From positions 1 through 37,942 of the forward strand of contig NZ_QTXL01000010.1 of the NCBI RefSeq assembly GCF_003461625.1: 37,942 nt of DNA, written 5' to 3'. This document shows positions 25,359 to 33,897 of the stretch, one piece after another. Every line of letters starts with the position of its first letter. Position 1 is the stretch's first letter. The notes under the pieces were generated by a model. It saw only the letters and a program-made list of their open reading frames with translations. It was not told where the DNA came from and made no database searches. A program made the position numbers and the translations under genes. This DNA comes from Clostridium sp. AF15-31. GTDB lineage: Bacteria; Bacillota; Clostridia; Lachnospirales; Lachnospiraceae.

Positions 25359-25627
25359 CAGGTCAACGGTATACCATGCGGTGTTTCTTGAAAAATATGT
25401 GGTTCTGGGAGTCTCTTTGGCAGAAGTCCGGAATCATACCAGTGATTCAGTTCTATGGCAAAATCATCATAAATGCTTTTGTGTTTTTCCCATGCAGGTT
25501 TGTATTTCTTAAATGCGGTCACCTGTTTTATATAGCGTATCAGTAATATAACGGCAATTATGATCAGTACGATACCGATTCCAAGGAAAATAAATGCAAT
25601 GTACGATATAAAACCATTTGTCCCCAT
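25358..25627 (-). CDS. Small single-pass membrane protein coupled to the zinc-ribbon protein
   Basis: The 89-residue protein has one N-terminal transmembrane helix (ISYIAFIFLGIGIVLIIIAV) and a charged cytoplasmic tail (KPAWEKHKSIYDDFAIELNH, then WYDSGLLPKRLPEP). ATG 25627 is the only reasonable start; a longer frame upstream would run antisense through araC. No clear Shine-Dalgarno is visible, so the start is less certain. The stop shares its TGA with the ATG of the next gene (TGATG). The gene diverges from the AraC regulator and its 5' end overlaps the regulator's promoter. It is not recognised as a named family. Confidence 0.6.
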   Translation of the reverse strand: MGTNGFISYIAFIFLGIGIVLIIIAVILLIRYIKQVTAFKKYKPAWEKHKSIYDDFAIELNHWYDSGLLPKRLPEPHIFQETPHGIPLT

Positions 25628-25645
25628 ATAGGAGAAGTGTATAAT
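25618..25645 (+). promoter_or_regulatory. Promoter of the AraC-family regulator gene
   Basis: TTGTCC (25618-25623) and a consensus TATAAT (25640-25645) are 16 bases apart, 45 bases upstream of the start. It overlaps the first codons of the divergent small membrane protein. Confidence 0.55.
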
Positions 25646-25689
25646 GGAATATAGAAGATGTCTAGCATAAAATAAGAAAGGACCAAAGC

Positions 25690-26661
25690 ATGAAAAAGCA
25701 GGAAATGGCAAATACATCGTTAAAAGAGAATAGAACACATGGAACGGTGCAGTATCCGGTTGCTTTGTACGAATGGAACGGAGAAAATGAGTGGCATGTG
25801 GTTCCGCATTGGCATGAGGAAATGGAATGGATCTATTTTCAAAAAGGTGATTTCCCGGTATGGATAAATACAAAAGAGTATCAGGTTCATGCACCGGCAT
25901 TTATGTGCATCCATCCGGAAGAACTGCATGCACTGATCCTGGAAAAGGATGGTATAGAAAGTGCGGTTGTGTTCCCTCTTGATATCCTGTGCTTTGAACG
26001 GTATGATGCGGCGGAGGCGAAGGTGCTTGGCCCACTTGCAGAAGGAAAGCTTCGGATGCCGGTTCTGTGCCAGAGCGGGGATGCGGCATTTGAGGAATTG
26101 AGTGCCTGTTATAAAGAGATTGAACAGGTGCTTAGGCAGATGAAAGAACATGATACGAAGAAAGTGCAGCATCTGGATTCTTCAATAACGCGTGAGAACG
26201 TGGCAGGAGAACCGAAACAGAATCTACAGAAAAATATGCTCTATTTGAATATCAAGGCAAAGATGTTAGAATTGATCGCAGTTGCATATAAGTATGACCT
26301 GTTTACAAGACAGGTCAGGGAAGACAGGGAAGAATCCGGAACGGTAGAGAATCTGAAGAAGGTGCTGCAGTATATCGGGGAGCATTACGGTTCACCGATC
26401 CGCTTGTCCGAACTGGCGGAGCTGGTCAATATGAATGAACAGTATTTTTGCCGATATTTTAAGAAGAATATCGGGAAGACGATCACAGAATATATCAATA
26501 TGATCCGTGTGGAGAAAGCGGCAACGGCACTTGCAGAGACAGAGGATAAGATCATAGATATTGCATCTGCCTGTGGATTTGACAATATCGGATATTTTAT
26601 CAGACGCTTTAAAAAGGAGAAGGACATGACACCTTCTGAATATCGCAAAAAGTCAAAATAG
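25690..26661 (+). CDS. AraC family transcriptional regulator
   Basis: The 323-residue regulator has an N-terminal cupin sensing domain (WHVVPHWHEEMEWIYFQKGD, then APAFMCIHPEELHAL) and a C-terminal double helix-turn-helix from about residue 220. The first HTH is SPIRLSELAELVNMNEQYFCRYFKK and the second is IIDIASACGFDNIGYFIRRFKKE, closing with DMTPSEYRKKSK. AAAGGA precedes the start. The GH13 alpha-glucosidase gene lies 140 bases downstream on the same strand, with an inverted repeat in between, so that gene is the likely target. A sugar or sugar phosphate is the probable ligand (inference from context). Confidence 0.9.
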   Translation: MKKQEMANTSLKENRTHGTVQYPVALYEWNGENEWHVVPHWHEEMEWIYFQKGDFPVWINTKEYQVHAPAFMCIHPEELHALILEKDGIESAVVFPLDILCFERYDAAEAKVLGPLAEGKLRMPVLCQSGDAAFEELSACYKEIEQVLRQMKEHDTKKVQHLDSSITRENVAGEPKQNLQKNMLYLNIKAKMLELIAVAYKYDLFTRQVREDREESGTVENLKKVLQYIGEHYGSPIRLSELAELVNMNEQYFCRYFKKNIGKTITEYINMIRVEKAATALAETEDKIIDIASACGFDNIGYFIRRFKKEKDMTPSEYRKKSK

Positions 26662-26738
26662 TACAATAAAATAGTCAATTTAAAGATAGAAAACCTCTAT
26701 GTATTCCGTATACTGTAATTAAAGTGTAAAAAGAACGA

Positions 26739-26767
26739 GTATCTGTATCCGATGGTGGAACAGATAC
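26739..26767. promoter_or_regulatory. Inverted repeat upstream of the alpha-glucosidase gene, candidate AraC-type operator
   Basis: GTATCTGT (26739-26746) and ACAGATAC (26760-26767) flank a 13-base centre, just before TATAAA (26774-26779), which could be the -10 box. The position fits an activator site or a short leader hairpin. Confidence 0.45.
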
Positions 26768-26801
26768 AGACAGTATAAAAGGAACACAGGAGGTTTTTAT
26801 A

Positions 26802-28478
26802 ATGAAAAGAAAATGGTGGCATGGTAAAGTAGCATATCAGATATATCCAAAGAGCTTTCAGGATACAAATGGAGATGGAATCGGTGATCTTCGTGGCGTG
26901 ATCGATCATTTAGATTATCTGAAAAGTCTGGGAATCGATATTATCTGGTTATCTCCGATCTATCAGTCTCCATTTGTCGATCAGGGTTATGATATTTCAG
27001 ATTATTATAAGATCGATGAGATCTTTGGAACGATGGAAGAATTCGATGAGCTGTTAGCAGAAGCGAAGAAGCGGGATATGTATATCATTATGGATCTTGT
27101 TATTAATCACTGTTCTGACCAGCATGAATGGTTCCAGAAAGCATTAAAAGATCCGGAGGGTAAATATGGCGATTATTTTTATTTCCGTAAGGGAAAAGAC
27201 GGCAATCCGCCAAGCAATTACCGGTCTTATTTTGGTGGAAGCGCATGGGAGAAAGTAGAAGGAACGGACTATTATTATCTTCATATGTTTGCAAAGGAAC
27301 AGCCGGATCTGAACTGGAACAATCCAGAGGTATTAAATGAATTATATACCATGATCAACTGGTGGCTGGATAAGGGCGTTGCAGGCTTCCGTATCGATGC
27401 GATCATCAATATCAAGAAAGATCTGAGTTTTCCGGATTATGAGCCGGACGGACCGGATGGCATGACAGGAATCTTCCGTATGGTTGAGGGCGTCGATGGC
27501 GTTGGTGAACTGTTAGAGGATTTGAAGAAGCATACATTTGAAAAGTACGATGCGTTTACAGTTGCTGAAGTATTCAATATGAAGAAGGATGAGTTGGAAG
27601 AATTTATCGGTGACGACGGACATTTTTCAACGATGTTTGATTTCTCAGCGCATGAGATGACCTTTGGCGATCATGGCTGGTACGATGCGAAGAAGGTCGG
27701 ATTTGATGATCTGAAAAAGGTGATCTTCCATGCACAGAAGGAATGTGAAGATGTTGGCTTCCTTGCAAATATTATAGAGAATCACGACGAGCCGAGAGGT
27801 GCGAGCCGTTATCTGCCGGATTACCTTCAGAATGAAGACGGAATCAAATTACTGGGAACGATCAGTGTTATGCTGCGTGGTATTCCGTTTATTTATCAGG
27901 GACAGGAGATTGGTATGCGTAACTGTCATATGGCTTCGATCGATGATTACAATGATATTAGTACAAAGAATGAATATGCAGTTGCAATCGATGCTGGCTG
28001 CACGGTAGAAGAAGCGATGGAAGCCTGCTATGAGAACAGCAGGGATAATGCCAGAACACCAATGCAGTGGGATGATTCTGCACAGGCAGGATTTACAACC
28101 GGAACACCATGGCTCTTTGTAAATCCAAATTATAAAGAGATCAATGTAAAAGAACAGCTTGGCAGGGAAGATTCAGTATGGTACTATTACCAGAAGCTGA
28201 TCGCACTTCGTAAGTCCGAGGACTACAAAGAAGTATTTACCTATGGCAAGGTCGTTCCAATGTTTGTGGAGAAGGATGGAATATTTGCATATGCAAGAAA
28301 GACGGAAGACCAGACCGTTTACATTATAACGAATTACAGTAGAGAAGATATCACGGTTGATCTGCTGACTACAAATGAGCAGCCGAAGCTTCATGTTTTG
28401 TTAGATAATAAGAATGACGTATGCTTAAATGGCAACCGTATACGGTTAAGCTCCGGGCAGGCAGTGATCCTGGGATAA
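26802..28478 (+). CDS. GH13 alpha-glucosidase (oligo-1,6-glucosidase/maltase type)
   Basis: The 558-residue cytoplasmic enzyme hydrolyses terminal alpha-glucosidic bonds of short oligosaccharides. GH13 motifs are complete: region I DLVINHCSDQHEWF; nucleophile D199 in GFRIDAI; acid/base E256 in VAEVFN; transition-state D329 in ENHDEPR. The start of the barrel is WWHGKVAYQIYPKSFQDTNGDGIGDLRGV. The residue after the nucleophile is Ala200. In this subfamily Val there goes with alpha-1,6 preference, and Ala or Thr with alpha-1,4. It is probably a maltase-like enzyme, though trehalose-6-phosphate or sucrose specificity cannot be excluded. AGGAGG precedes the start and a strong terminator follows. 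The AraC gene upstream is the likely regulator. Confidence 0.9.
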   Translation: MKRKWWHGKVAYQIYPKSFQDTNGDGIGDLRGVIDHLDYLKSLGIDIIWLSPIYQSPFVDQGYDISDYYKIDEIFGTMEEFDELLAEAKKRDMYIIMDLVINHCSDQHEWFQKALKDPEGKYGDYFYFRKGKDGNPPSNYRSYFGGSAWEKVEGTDYYYLHMFAKEQPDLNWNNPEVLNELYTMINWWLDKGVAGFRIDAIINIKKDLSFPDYEPDGPDGMTGIFRMVEGVDGVGELLEDLKKHTFEKYDAFTVAEVFNMKKDELEEFIGDDGHFSTMFDFSAHEMTFGDHGWYDAKKVGFDDLKKVIFHAQKECEDVGFLANIIENHDEPRGASRYLPDYLQNEDGIKLLGTISVMLRGIPFIYQGQEIGMRNCHMASIDDYNDISTKNEYAVAIDAGCTVEEAMEACYENSRDNARTPMQWDDSAQAGFTTGTPWLFVNPNYKEINVKEQLGREDSVWYYYQKLIALRKSEDYKEVFTYGKVVPMFVEKDGIFAYARKTEDQTVYIITNYSREDITVDLLTTNEQPKLHVLLDNKNDVCLNGNRIRLSSGQAVILG

Positions 28479-28503
28479 TGCTTTGAATAATTGATCAACA
28501 TAT

Positions 28504-28560
28504 AAAACCATTAAAATGATGGCGAAACAGTGCTTAAAAACCATCATTTTGATGGTTTTT
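28504..28560 (+). terminator. Rho-independent terminator after the alpha-glucosidase gene
   Basis: A 19-bp stem (28504-28522 with 28541-28559, one G-U pair) encloses an 18-base loop and ends in TTTTT. Confidence 0.88.
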
Positions 28561-28650
28561 ATTAGTTACAAGGAAATTAATATATGATATTCTGTTAAAA
28601 AGTGGAAATAAATTAGGGGTATTATAATGGCATAGAAATGGGGTGCATAT

Positions 28651-30708
28651 ATGAGAAAGAATTACAGGAAAGGTATCGGCAGATGGCTGGCAGGAGTGCT
28701 GGTTATCAGCATGGCACTTGGACAGATAACAGGCTGTCAGGTGGCAGGTGGGGATAAGAATGGGGGAACAACCTCCGGGTATCTGACAGAAGAAAATACT
28801 GACAGGGCAGATGGCTCACAGACGACAACCGAAGAACCGACCAGAGAGGAAGAGTGGAAATCGATCGTCTCGGGGGAATGCTACAAGCAGGCAAAGGTAT
28901 CCGGATATACGAATCTGTATCAACTGGATATGAAAGTAGAGGAAGATAATATTTACATCAATAAGATGTTTGCTTTTGGGGATGCACTTGGAATCCAGTA
29001 TGGCGTAGGAGAAGATGGTTATCTGGCACTATATGATCTGGCGGAACTCAGGCAGAAAGTGGTTGTAAGCTGCCCGAAGAATACATATGCGTCAGATGTA
29101 TTTTCAAATGGAACCGATGAGGTGGTTCTCTATGATAAAGGCAATAAAGAGCTGATCCGGTATGGAGCATTGTTGGATCAGGAGACTGTTATGCCGATCG
29201 AAAAGGGGACACCGGACAGTTATCTGATGTCAAAGGATCTTACCGGTTTCTTCTATACAAATGCAGAGGATGGACAGATCTATGAATATGATCTGCGGTC
29301 GGGGGAAGAGTCAGAGGTGTGTCCGGCATATTCAGGAGAAGGAAAAGATATAACGCTGCTAGGATATGCGGAAGAACCGGAGTATCTGGTGGTGTCGGCA
29401 TATGATAATACGGCAGAACGTGTGGACGTCAGATGTTATAGTGTGACCGGTGAAGATATAAAAGAAACCGGTGATTATGATATCGTGCAATTTGAAGGAA
29501 GTGGGGATAAGTACTACGCATCGGTATATGCGGATGGTCAGGTCTATCAGGTGTATGGAGAAACTTCCGGGGAAGAACCGGGAATTTTGTTCCCGGATAA
29601 TACAGGTGATTTTCAGGTTGGCTGCGATGTAGAACATGGTCTGGCTATGTATGGCAGTGCCAGCCAGTCGCAGGAGACGAATACACAGAAGCTGCAGTTC
29701 CGGATCTATAATGTGGATACCGGTAAATGTGAAAGCAGACTTGCAGTAACATTTCCGTTTGATGAAACAAATTATATTTATATCGATCAAGGTACTTATA
29801 TAGATACATACAACTTCTTTGCATTTTCAACGAGCGGACTCACACCGGAAGTATACATATGGGATCTGAATGATGCGCGCAGCATTTCCGGTGATTCCAG
29901 AGTCTACCGTTATCCATGGAGTTATCTGGATCATCCGTCCGATGAGTTGAAGCAGGAGCTGCGGCAGCAGGCAAAGGATATCGGAGATCAAAATGGTGTA
30001 GAGGTACATATATTTGATGAAGTGACGGAGTGCAGCAAGGATATCTACCGGTATGAGGCATCAGACAATGCACTTCTGACCGCGCAGTCACTGGAAGTCC
30101 TGAAGAATGAGTTGAAGAAATATCCGGATCGGATGTTGAAAAATCTGGATGATGGATATGGAAGCATATTAAAGATCTATCTGGCAGGTGCGATCATAGG
30201 AACAGATGAAACAGCACTTACAACAGCTGCCGGAGTTCAGAATACTCTGGAGAATGACACATTTCTGGTTATTGATATCAATGATCAGTCCTCCTATATC
30301 AGCACGATCCACCACGAGATCTTCCATGCGATCGAGAACCATATGAATTACACCGGCTGTTGGTTTGATGAAGGAATTTGGTCGGAGTGCAACCCGGATG
30401 GATTCGATTATGATTACGATTATATTGCAAATGAAAATAGCTATGACAATACCTATGTTGCATTTTCATCCGGTGATGCGTCAGAGATTGCATTTATTGA
30501 CACCTACTCAAAAAGCTTTCCAAATGAAGACCGTGCGAGAGTATTTGAATATGCCATGACGGATCAGCAGAATGATAATGGATTCTTTAGCTATGAAAGA
30601 ATACGGAAAAAGTTAAAGGTGATATCGGATCAGATGAGTGCATGTTTCCCAGAGGATGATGGAGCGACACTTATGCCGTGGGAAAGAGTATTGATGTATG
30701 AAAAATAG
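28651..30708 (+). CDS. Lipoprotein with beta-propeller-like region and HExxH zinc metallopeptidase domain
   Basis: The 685-residue exported protein has a lipoprotein signal (GVLVISMALGQITGC, lipobox ITGC with the cysteine at about residue 29) followed by a Gly/Thr/Asp-rich linker. Residues about 65-420 are beta-rich and repetitive, propeller-like. The C-terminal about 200 residues are a metallopeptidase: HHEIFHAIE gives zinc ligands H555 and H559 with catalytic E556. KSFPNEDRARVFEYAM (E626) supplies a plausible third ligand, as in the putative zinc-binding Peptidase_Mx1 group. It would act at the outer face of the membrane on an unknown protein or peptide. It stands alone between a terminator and the valS leader. 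Confidence 0.75.
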   Translation: MRKNYRKGIGRWLAGVLVISMALGQITGCQVAGGDKNGGTTSGYLTEENTDRADGSQTTTEEPTREEEWKSIVSGECYKQAKVSGYTNLYQLDMKVEEDNIYINKMFAFGDALGIQYGVGEDGYLALYDLAELRQKVVVSCPKNTYASDVFSNGTDEVVLYDKGNKELIRYGALLDQETVMPIEKGTPDSYLMSKDLTGFFYTNAEDGQIYEYDLRSGEESEVCPAYSGEGKDITLLGYAEEPEYLVVSAYDNTAERVDVRCYSVTGEDIKETGDYDIVQFEGSGDKYYASVYADGQVYQVYGETSGEEPGILFPDNTGDFQVGCDVEHGLAMYGSASQSQETNTQKLQFRIYNVDTGKCESRLAVTFPFDETNYIYIDQGTYIDTYNFFAFSTSGLTPEVYIWDLNDARSISGDSRVYRYPWSYLDHPSDELKQELRQQAKDIGDQNGVEVHIFDEVTECSKDIYRYEASDNALLTAQSLEVLKNELKKYPDRMLKNLDDGYGSILKIYLAGAIIGTDETALTTAAGVQNTLENDTFLVIDINDQSSYISTIHHEIFHAIENHMNYTGCWFDEGIWSECNPDGFDYDYDYIANENSYDNTYVAFSSGDASEIAFIDTYSKSFPNEDRARVFEYAMTDQQNDNGFFSYERIRKKLKVISDQMSACFPEDDGATLMPWERVLMYEK

Positions 30709-30729
30709 CAAGATTACGTTTAAAACCGC

Positions 30730-30759
30730 TTGACACTGGAAAGACTTCTGTTGTACTAT
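30730..30759 (+). promoter_or_regulatory. valS: Promoter of the valS T-box leader
   Basis: Consensus TTGACA (30730-30735) and TACTAT (30754-30759) are 18 bases apart. Transcription would begin near 30766, just before T-box stem I. Confidence 0.65.
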
Positions 30760-30774
30760 GAGATTTAGTTTAAC

Positions 30775-31010
30775 AGCATAAATGCAAGGAAAAAGAGGAG
30801 TACCATAAAAGAACTGCCAGAGAGGAAGATCCACAGGCTGAAAGGTCTTTCGAGGAAATTTGTGGGAAGGTAGCTTTGGAGCAGCACATCCGAAATGTTC
30901 AGTAGGATGCGCCGGGTCGTTCCCGTTACAGAATAAGATGAGTGATAAATTAAGGTGGTAACGCGTAAGATACGCCCTTTGGAACAGAGATGTTTCAAAG
31001 GGCTTTTTCT
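30775..31010 (+). ncRNA. valS: T-box riboswitch controlling valS
   Basis: This leader senses uncharged tRNA-Val and allows read-through into valS. Stem I shows AGAGGAGTACC, then CAGAGAGGAAGATCC and GGCTGAAAGGTCTTTC. The specifier strand follows as GGAAGGTAGCTTTGGAGC, where GTA (30870-30872) is the likely valine codon. The conserved T-box AAGGTGGTAACGCG (30952-30965) precedes the terminator at 30974. Placement directly upstream of a valyl-tRNA synthetase agrees with the codon. Exact stem boundaries are estimated by eye. Confidence 0.93.
30974..31008 (+). terminator. Regulated terminator of the valS T-box
   Basis: GCCCTTTGGAAC (30974-30985) pairs with GTTTCAAAGGGC (30992-31003) and is followed by TTTTTCT. 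The upstream T-box sequence would form the competing antiterminator when uncharged tRNA binds. Confidence 0.9.
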
Positions 31011-31083
31011 ATGTAAGAAGATTGATTCTGTAAAGGAAAAACGCTCCACTAAAGATGCTATAAAAACAGAAAGGATGGAACAG

Positions 31084-33726
31084 ATGAAAGAACTGGAAAA
31101 GACATACAATCCGGCCGATATAGAAGACAGGCTGTACAGAAAATGGGAAGATAAGAAATATTTTCATGCAGAGGTAGATCGCAGTAAGAAACCATTTACG
31201 ATCGTTATGCCGCCTCCAAATGTAACCGGACAGCTTCATATGGGTCATGCCCTGGACAATACGATGCAGGATATCCTCATTCGTTTCAAGAGAATGCAGG
31301 GCTACAGTGCATTATGGCAGCCGGGTACAGACCATGCAGCGATCGCTACAGAGGTAAAGGTAACAGAGAAATTAAAGGCAGAAGGTATTGATAAGAAGGA
31401 GATCGGCAGAGAGGCTTTCTTACAGCATGCCTGGAAATGGAAAGAAGAATACGGCGGAAGAATCGTAAACCAGTTAAAGAAGCTGGGTTCATCTGCTGAC
31501 TGGGACAGAGAGCGTTTTACAATGGACGAGGGATGTTCAGAAGCAGTTAAGGAAGTATTTGTCAATCTCTATGAAAAGGGATATATCTACAAAGGTTCCA
31601 GGATCATCAACTGGTGTCCTGTATGTAAGACATCCATTTCGGACGCAGAGGTAGAGCATGTAGAGCAGGAAGGACATTTCTGGCATATCAATTATCCGAT
31701 TGTTGGAGAAGAAGGAAGATATGTAGAGATCGCAACGACCAGACCGGAAACCCTGCTTGGTGATACGGCGGTTGCTGTAAATCCAAAGGATGAGCGTTAT
31801 AAGGATATCATCGGTAAGATGCTGAAGCTCCCTTTAACAGACAGAGAGATCCCTGTTATCGCAGATGAATATGTAGATATGGAATTCGGAACAGGTTGTG
31901 TAAAGATTACACCGGCACATGATCCGAACGACTTCGAAGTAGGTAAGAGACACAATCTGGAAGAAATCAATATTTTAAACGATGATGCTACGATCAACGA
32001 GAAGGGCGGCAAATACGCAGGCATGGATCGTTATGAAGCAAGAAAAGCAATGGTAGCAGATCTGGAAAAAGAAGGTCTTCTTGTAAAGGTTGTACCACAC
32101 ACACATAACGTAGGAACACATGACAGATGTAAGACAACGGTAGAGCCAATGATCAAGCCACAGTGGTTTGTCCGTATGAAGGAAATGGGCCAGGCAGCTC
32201 TTGATCTGATCAAGACAGATGAGCTGGAATTTGTACCGGAGCAGTTTGATAAGACATACATCCACTGGCTTGAAAATATCCGCGACTGGTGTATCTCCCG
32301 TCAGCTTTGGTGGGGACACAGAATCCCGGCTTATTACTGTGATGAGTGTCATGAGACGATCGTTTCCAGAGAAGTTCCGACGGTATGTCCGAAATGTGGA
32401 TGCACACATCTGACACAGGATGAAGATACACTGGATACATGGTTCTCATCCGCACTCTGGCCATTCTCAACACTTGGCTGGCCAAAGAAGACACCGGAAT
32501 ATGAATATTTCTATCCGACTGACGTACTTGTAACCGGATACGATATCATCTTCTTCTGGGTTATCCGTATGGTATTCTCCGCACTGGAGCAGACAGGAAA
32601 AAGCCCATTTAAGCATGTTCTGATCCACGGACTGGTTCGTGACGATCAGGGCCGGAAGATGAGTAAGTCTCTTGGAAACGGTATCGATCCGCTTGAGGTT
32701 ATTGATAAATACGGTGCAGATGCCCTTCGTCTGACACTGATCACAGGTAATGCACCGGGAAATGATATGCGTTTCTATTGGGAGCGTGTAGAGAATTCCA
32801 GAAACTTTGCAAATAAGATCTGGAATGCATCCAGATTCATTATGATGAACATGGAAAAGGCGGATTTCTCAAATGTAAAATTATCTGATCTTACGATCGC
32901 TGACCGCTGGATCTTATCCAAGGTCAATGATCTGGCAGTTGAGATGACAGATAACATGGAGAAATACGAGTTGGGTATCGCAGTTTCCAAGGTATATGAC
33001 TTCATATGGGAAGAATTCTGTGACTGGTATATCGAGATGGTTAAGCCAAGACTTTACAATGATGCAGACGAGACAAAGGCAGCAGCCCTCTGGACATTAA
33101 AGACAGTTCTGATCCGGGCATTGAAATTATTACATCCATATATGCCGTTTATCACGGAGGAGATCTTCTGTAATATTCAGGATGAGGAAGAATCTATCAT
33201 GATCTCTGACTGGCCTGTATATAAAGAGGAGTGGAGCTTCAAGCAGGATGAAAATGCAGTTGATACGATCAAGGCTGCGGTTCGTGCGATCCGTAATCTG
33301 CGTACCGGTATGAACGTACCGCCAAGCAAGAAAGCAACTGTATATGTTGTATCTGCTAAGAGTGAGATCCGTGATATATTTGAAGCATCAAAGAATTTCT
33401 TTGCAACACTTGGATATGCAAGTGAGGTATTCATTCAGGATAGCAAGAATGGTATTGATGAGAATGCAGTATCTACTCTGATACATGATGCCGCACTCTA
33501 TATTCCGCTTGCAGAGCTGGTTGATATCGACAAAGAGATCGAGCGTCTGGAGAAAGAATCCGGTCGTCTGGCCGGCGAGATCAAGCGTGCATCCGGTATG
33601 CTTGCAAATCCTAAATTTGTAGATAAAGCACCGGCTGCCAAGGTAGAAGAAGAAAAAGCCAAGCTTGCGAAATATACAGAAATGAAAGCCCAGGTTGAAG
33701 AACGTCTGGCTCAGTTAAAGAAGTAA
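31084..33726 (+). CDS. valS: Valyl-tRNA synthetase
   Basis: The 880-residue enzyme charges tRNA-Val. The class I motifs are present: HIGH-like HMGH at 52-55 ([17 protein letters not shown]) and KMSKS at 525-529 ([17 protein letters not shown]). The editing domain lies between them ([18 protein letters not shown]). There is a CxxC pair (CDEC, CPKC) in the connective region and a C-terminal tRNA-binding coiled coil ([20 protein letters not shown]). ATG 31084 is chosen for AAGG nine bases upstream and normal family length. In-frame codons back to 30955 overlap the T-box terminator and are leader RNA. Expression is under the T-box at 30775. Confidence 0.96.
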   Translation: MKELEKTYNPADIEDRLYRKWEDKKYFHAEVDRSKKPFTIVMPPPNVTGQLHMGHALDNTMQDILIRFKRMQGYSALWQPGTDHAAIATEVKVTEKLKAEGIDKKEIGREAFLQHAWKWKEEYGGRIVNQLKKLGSSADWDRERFTMDEGCSEAVKEVFVNLYEKGYIYKGSRIINWCPVCKTSISDAEVEHVEQEGHFWHINYPIVGEEGRYVEIATTRPETLLGDTAVAVNPKDERYKDIIGKMLKLPLTDREIPVIADEYVDMEFGTGCVKITPAHDPNDFEVGKRHNLEEINILNDDATINEKGGKYAGMDRYEARKAMVADLEKEGLLVKVVPHTHNVGTHDRCKTTVEPMIKPQWFVRMKEMGQAALDLIKTDELEFVPEQFDKTYIHWLENIRDWCISRQLWWGHRIPAYYCDECHETIVSREVPTVCPKCGCTHLTQDEDTLDTWFSSALWPFSTLGWPKKTPEYEYFYPTDVLVTGYDIIFFWVIRMVFSALEQTGKSPFKHVLIHGLVRDDQGRKMSKSLGNGIDPLEVIDKYGADALRLTLITGNAPGNDMRFYWERVENSRNFANKIWNASRFIMMNMEKADFSNVKLSDLTIADRWILSKVNDLAVEMTDNMEKYELGIAVSKVYDFIWEEFCDWYIEMVKPRLYNDADETKAAALWTLKTVLIRALKLLHPYMPFITEEIFCNIQDEEESIMISDWPVYKEEWSFKQDENAVDTIKAAVRAIRNLRTGMNVPPSKKATVYVVSAKSEIRDIFEASKNFFATLGYASEVFIQDSKNGIDENAVSTLIHDAALYIPLAELVDIDKEIERLEKESGRLAGEIKRASGMLANPKFVDKAPAAKVEEEKAKLAKYTEMKAQVEERLAQLKK

Positions 33727-33754
33727 TAACAGAGACGCAAGGCTGTGTCCATAT

Positions 33755-33791
33755 ATGAATCGAAACGACAGTGTCGACAGAAATGATTCAT
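33755..33791 (+). other. Imperfect hairpin just after valS
   Basis: ATGAATC (33755-33761) and GATTCAT (33785-33791) enclose an inner palindrome CGACA-G-TGTCG (33766-33776). No U run follows, so termination is doubtful; RNA end protection or processing is possible. Confidence 0.4.
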
Positions 33792-33814
33792 GGTATAAAT
33801 TCAAAAAGAAAGAA

Positions 33815-33884
33815 ACAGGCTGGCTGATCCGCATATAAAAGCACTGATAATACAGATGTTTTCATATCGTATCAGACAGCCTGT
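33815..33884 (+). other. Long imperfect hairpin in the leader of the NUDIX gene
   Basis: ACAGGCTG/CAGCCTGT, CTGAT/ATCAG and CG-ATAT pairs stack with single mismatches into a stem of about 70 bases in total. It ends 13 bases before the preferred NUDIX start at 33898. An earlier in-frame ATG (33856) lies inside this structure. No T tract follows on the plus strand. Confidence 0.5.
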
Positions 33885-33897
33885 CTGGTATAGGAAG

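Noticed and set aside
25628..25900. Upstream extension of the small membrane protein on the minus strand
   Set aside because: It lies antisense to the AraC coding start. The coding signal is in araC, which has a ribosome site and a recognisable cupin domain.
30955..31083. In-frame extension of valS to 30955
   Set aside because: It runs through the T-box terminator and has no ribosome site. Family length and Shine-Dalgarno spacing support 31084.
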